DNA of 64,000 bases from Acidobacteriota bacterium (GTDB lineage Bacteria; Acidobacteriota; Thermoanaerobaculia; Multivoradales; J023): positions 20,038-84,037 of the forward strand of contig JAJCXO010000164.1 of NCBI GenBank assembly GCA_029263395.1, given 5' to 3'. The translations under genes and the position numbers were made by a program. The notes beneath the pieces were generated by a model. That model was not told where the DNA came from and searched no databases. It saw only the letters and a list, made by a program, of their open reading frames with translations. This document shows, in pieces, positions 61,169 through 64,000 of the stretch (positions within the stretch are counted from its first letter, which is position 1; each line of letters begins with the position of its first letter).

Positions 61169-63724
61169 ATGAGCGTTTCGAAGCCACTAACCCTAGGCCT
61201 GGCCTTGGCCCTTGCCCTGTCGGTGCAGGTGAACGCCGAAGTTTTGTGCGATGACGCATTCGACGAGCAACTGCGAGCGGTGCGGAAGTTGACGGTCAAG
61301 GGTCAGGCGACGGACGCACGTGTTGAGCTGGCCAAGGCTCGGGGCATGCCTATGGTCGCTGGCTGTCCGGCAGCGTCTGTGGCCTTGGCACTTCGTGAGG
61401 TCGAGATCCTTCTCAAAGAAGGGAATCTTGCCGATGCAGATCGACTGGTGCACAAGATTCAACAGGCACCTCCTGAATCGAAGCGTCTCGCAGCGGATCT
61501 CTTGCACAACGTCGGTATGATTGCCTACAACTTGGGGCAGTTCGAGCGGGCTCGGGAGAGTTACCAGCAACTAGAAATCTTGGATCGCCAGCGCGGTGAT
61601 TTGTTCAATCTGGCAACAGATATCTACAACATTGCGACAACCTATTTGGCAGATCCGCCAGATGGCCAGATGCGAGATCGAGCAGTCTCCGAGCTGCGCC
61701 GTGCACTGACCGCCGCCAAGGCAGCGAAGCATCGCGATATCGAAGCACAGGTCCACCTCGAGCTCGGTAAGTTGTCCGAAGGTGAGGAGGCGGTACAACA
61801 TCTCGAAGCGTGCCGTGCATTGGCAACTATTCCGCTTGATGTGACAGGTTGTTTGGGTGCGCTAGCGGTGGCGCGGATGTCGACAGATCCACTACAGGCG
61901 CAGCAGCTAGTGGTAGAAACGGTCGAACTCGCAGAACAAGCGGCAAAGGAGGGGGACCCATGGCCGTTGATCTATCGTTGGTCCGAACGCATGCTGGTGA
62001 ACTGGGAGGTGCAACCGAGAGATCGTGCGATCGCAGAATCCCTGACGGCTTTGCGGCACATCGAGGAACTGCGTGAACAGCAGCGAGATTCGATTGCGCA
62101 GGCCGGGCTATTCTCGCTCTGGGCGGAGGCCTACCACTGGTTAGCGGGGCGCCTGCTGAGTCTCGGTGGTGATTCACCGAATCGCAACGACACGCATCTA
62201 GCCTTCATTATCGAGGAAAGATATCGGGCACGTTCTCTCTTCGATTCTCTGGAGAGTGCTGGTGTCGTTCCGGGCTCTATCGTTCAGAGACCAATCGTTC
62301 AGAGACCAATCGTTCAGGGGCCTATACCTCAGGAGCCTAGCACTCAGGAGCCTAGCACTCAGGAATCCAACACTGTGGAGTCTGGTAGCGTACCGGCTCC
62401 CGAAGACGTCTCCTCGAGTGAGAGCCAGGAAGAGCAGGATCTAACGCTGGTACAGCCGGCCTTCCCTGGTCTCAAGGATCGTCGGTTCGCCTCTTTGGCC
62501 GATGTCGAGGCGCATCTCGCGCCTGACGAGGCGATGTTGTCGTTTCAGGTGGCCCCCTGGAAGGATGTTTACGGTCGTTTTGGCGGGGGGTCGTGGTTGA
62601 TCGCGATCACTCGCTCCGGCTCGCGAGTTTACAAACTCCCCGGACGTCGACAGATCTCCCACAAGGTCAAAGCGCACCTCGGACTTCTCGACCAGAGAGA
62701 CAAGGTCGCAAGCGAGCTGGCGGCCAAGCTCTATGAAGAGCTAGTGGGTCCAGCGATTGCAGACTTACCGCCTGGTATCGATAAGTTGATCACCATACCG
62801 GATGGTGATCTTCACCTGCTGCCTTTTGGCACCTTGCGTGCGAGTCCTGAAACGGCACCGTTGGCGGTCACCCATCAGATCTCAATGGTTCCTTCCGCAA
62901 CGCTCTGGCTGCGCTGGACAAAATCCTCGACGCCGATCGAAAAGATGTCGGCGCTGATTCTTGCGGATCCTCAGTTGCCCGAGGTTGCCGAAGTTGCGGG
63001 CGCGACGATCACTCGCGATCGGCCGGCCCAACTCGAGCATGCGTTGGCCGAAGGTGAGGCGGTCAGAACTTACATGGGGTCTTCGAGCAAACTGTTGAGC
63101 GGTGCCGGTGCCAGTGAGGCTGTCCTCAAACAGCAGCTAAAGGCGTCGGACAACGAGTTCGGGTTGGTCCACTTTGCTGCCCATGCAGTGGTCGATGGCA
63201 ATCAGCCGGAGCTATCCGCAGTTTTGTTGGCTGCGGACAGCGAGCGTCCGGCAGACAGCAGTCGAGAGGATGGGAGCCTGCAGATTTGGGAGATTGTCGA
63301 TCTGTCGCTCGAAGGACGCATGATTGTACTGTCGGCTTGTAGTAGTGCGTCCGGTAGCGTGCTCAAGGGTGAAGGTGTTATGAGCCTGGCCCGCGCCTTC
63401 TTCCAGGCTGGCGCCAACACGGTGGTTGGTAGTCTTTGGCCGTTGGGTGATCGGGAAGCTCTCGAGCTCTTCGACGAGTTCTACCGCCATCTGACCCGAG
63501 GCACTTCGGTACGAGAAGCTTTGCAGCAAGCCCAGAAAGCGATGATTGCAGCCGGCAAACCTGCTTCGGCGTGGGCTGGGGTGGTCGTGATCGGAGACGG
63601 CGCACGAGTACCCGTGACCGCACGCCAACGGATTTGGATGGCCGCTTGGGCGCTGGCGGCGATAGTATTGCTTGTCTACGGTGTTTTGGTCTCTCGCCGC
63701 CGTCGAAACGTACAAGCCTCGTAA
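61169..63724 (+). CDS. Periplasmic TPR-CHAT caspase-like protease, C-terminal TM anchor
   Basis: This 851-residue protein has a clear signal peptide (LTLGLALALALSVQVNA), helical TPR repeats from about 45 to 350, a low-complexity linker made of six 15-bp repeats (residues about 371-400), and a CHAT protease domain from about 430 to 810. The catalytic pair is His672 in FAAHAVVDG and Cys724 in VLSACSSASG. GVMSLARAFFQAGANTVVGS and SLWPLGD are typical CHAT motifs. A TM helix at about 826-846 is followed by basic residues, so the protease faces the periplasm. It is in line with the sigma, anti-sigma and small-peptide genes, and the periplasmic part of the anti-sigma is a candidate substrate. Confidence 0.92.
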   Translation: MSVSKPLTLGLALALALSVQVNAEVLCDDAFDEQLRAVRKLTVKGQATDARVELAKARGMPMVAGCPAASVALALREVEILLKEGNLADADRLVHKIQQAPPESKRLAADLLHNVGMIAYNLGQFERARESYQQLEILDRQRGDLFNLATDIYNIATTYLADPPDGQMRDRAVSELRRALTAAKAAKHRDIEAQVHLELGKLSEGEEAVQHLEACRALATIPLDVTGCLGALAVARMSTDPLQAQQLVVETVELAEQAAKEGDPWPLIYRWSERMLVNWEVQPRDRAIAESLTALRHIEELREQQRDSIAQAGLFSLWAEAYHWLAGRLLSLGGDSPNRNDTHLAFIIEERYRARSLFDSLESAGVVPGSIVQRPIVQRPIVQGPIPQEPSTQEPSTQESNTVESGSVPAPEDVSSSESQEEQDLTLVQPAFPGLKDRRFASLADVEAHLAPDEAMLSFQVAPWKDVYGRFGGGSWLIAITRSGSRVYKLPGRRQISHKVKAHLGLLDQRDKVASELAAKLYEELVGPAIADLPPGIDKLITIPDGDLHLLPFGTLRASPETAPLAVTHQISMVPSATLWLRWTKSSTPIEKMSALILADPQLPEVAEVAGATITRDRPAQLEHALAEGEAVRTYMGSSSKLLSGAGASEAVLKQQLKASDNEFGLVHFAAHAVVDGNQPELSAVLLAADSERPADSSREDGSLQIWEIVDLSLEGRMIVLSACSSASGSVLKGEGVMSLARAFFQAGANTVVGSLWPLGDREALELFDEFYRHLTRGTSVREALQQAQKAMIAAGKPASAWAGVVVIGDGARVPVTARQRIWMAAWALAAIVLLVYGVLVSRRRRNVQAS
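62279..62368 (+). repeat. Six 15-bp in-frame tandem repeats in the CHAT gene
   Basis: ATCGTTCAGAGACCA and variants repeat six times without a gap, encoding five-residue (I/S)xQxP units that form the linker between TPRs and protease. Exact first copies and diverging later ones suggest ongoing slippage. Confidence 0.9.
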
Positions 63725-64000
63725 GGCTCCCAAAGCGTTGCAAGGCTCAGGGAGAAAAATCCGCTCCGGGTTTGCCAGATCGAGACATGACTCCCTGTTT
63801 CGCGTATACTTGCCTCTGCACGGGTCGGCACCGCCAAGTGCAGGGGATGTCCGATCTCAGGGATCTGCTGAGCACCACTCCCCGCGCCGTCCCTTTTTGA
63901 ATAGACACATCCCCGAATACCTCGAATCCTGCTTTCGCTGGGTCTTTTTTGCCCCACCTGCGCTAGCTACTGCTTTTTGACCCACCTCAATTTTCGGATC
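63725..64000. other. Intergenic tail, nothing recognised
   Basis: There is no supported gene after the CHAT stop. GGGGATGT near 63843 and ACATCCCC near 63909 form a distant inverted repeat of unknown meaning. Confidence 0.4.

Noticed and set aside
62256..62444. Pentapeptide-repeat-like small protein in another frame of the CHAT gene
   Set aside because: The five-residue pattern is a by-product of the 15-bp DNA repeat. The CHAT frame is clearly the coding one.
59076..63724. Type III-E CRISPR (Craspase) locus
   Set aside because: There is no gRAMP or other Cas protein and no array, and the CHAT protein carries a signal peptide, so only the sigma-protease logic is similar.
63843..63917. Distant GGGGATGT/ACATCCCC inverted repeat as an insertion-sequence end
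   Set aside because: Arms are only 8 bp, no transposase frame lies between or beside them, and the window ends shortly after.

Overview
This window is high-G+C bacterial chromosome. It probably comes from an Acidobacteriota-type organism, perhaps a marine or subsurface Thermoanaerobaculia-like lineage. That placement rests on gene style, not on a marker gene: an ADOP-type duplicated orphan permease paired with a PadR regulator, a winged-helix/TM/TolB-propeller regulator, a TIGR02999-like ECF sigma factor translationally coupled to TPR-bearing Ser/Thr kinases, and a CHAT-TPR protease with its own ECF sigma/anti-sigma pair. I see no rRNA, tRNA, CRISPR array or intact insertion sequence.

Layout. 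1-9.8 kb: a truncated phospholipase D-like lipoprotein, a hybrid histidine kinase, a 1208-residue Leu/Val-type dehydrogenase fused to a valyl-tRNA-synthetase-like domain that has lost its catalytic signatures, a vapBC-type module on a predicted leaderless promoter, a 42-bp tandem array and an atypical SDR. 10-18.5 kb: a giant NAD-glutamate dehydrogenase, HtpG with a histone-H1-like tail, REP-like hairpins and a solute-binding protein. 18.6-28.8 kb: a mosaic intergenic repeat, a wHTH-propeller regulator, a PQQ-propeller/pseudo-esterase, the ADOP-PadR cassette between short direct repeats, integrase debris, a second toxin-antitoxin module and an esterase remnant. 29-40 kb is accessory: a two-gene operon of a DisA_N-like protein and a DUF4062-like/double-ACT protein, a secreted hydrolase, several truncated or frameshifted genes, a membrane protein of unknown function and a TIR-STAND-WD40 protein. 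40-46.7 kb: ECF sigma factor plus two tandemly duplicated kinases. 46.9-55.9 kb: a minus-strand run of housekeeping-type genes (OmpW-like porin, PepP, MAP, phytase-like, acyl-CoA ligase, spermidine-synthase-like, M28 peptidase), mostly with 4-bp overlaps. 56.5-63.7 kb: a secreted protein of unknown function, a methyltransferase, then ECF sigma factor, zinc-type anti-sigma with one TM, a 51-residue peptide and a periplasmic TPR-CHAT protease.

How the parts may work together (inference). The fusion protein and the large glutamate dehydrogenase both point to amino-acid catabolism, and the pseudo-synthetase domain could sense valine or tRNA for the dehydrogenase. The CHAT protease sits where it could cleave the periplasmic part of the anti-sigma factor and free the sigma factor. 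The DisA_N-like/DUF4062-ACT pair and the TIR-STAND protein look like conflict or stress-signalling modules in a zone of gene decay.

Tandem repeats are unusually common. Two 42-bp intergenic arrays sit between convergent genes, a shared array-end module and a roughly 185-bp mosaic element recur between genes, and in-frame 15-bp and 18-bp repeats lie inside the CHAT and anti-sigma genes. All calls were made by reading the sequence. No database search or computed alignment was possible.
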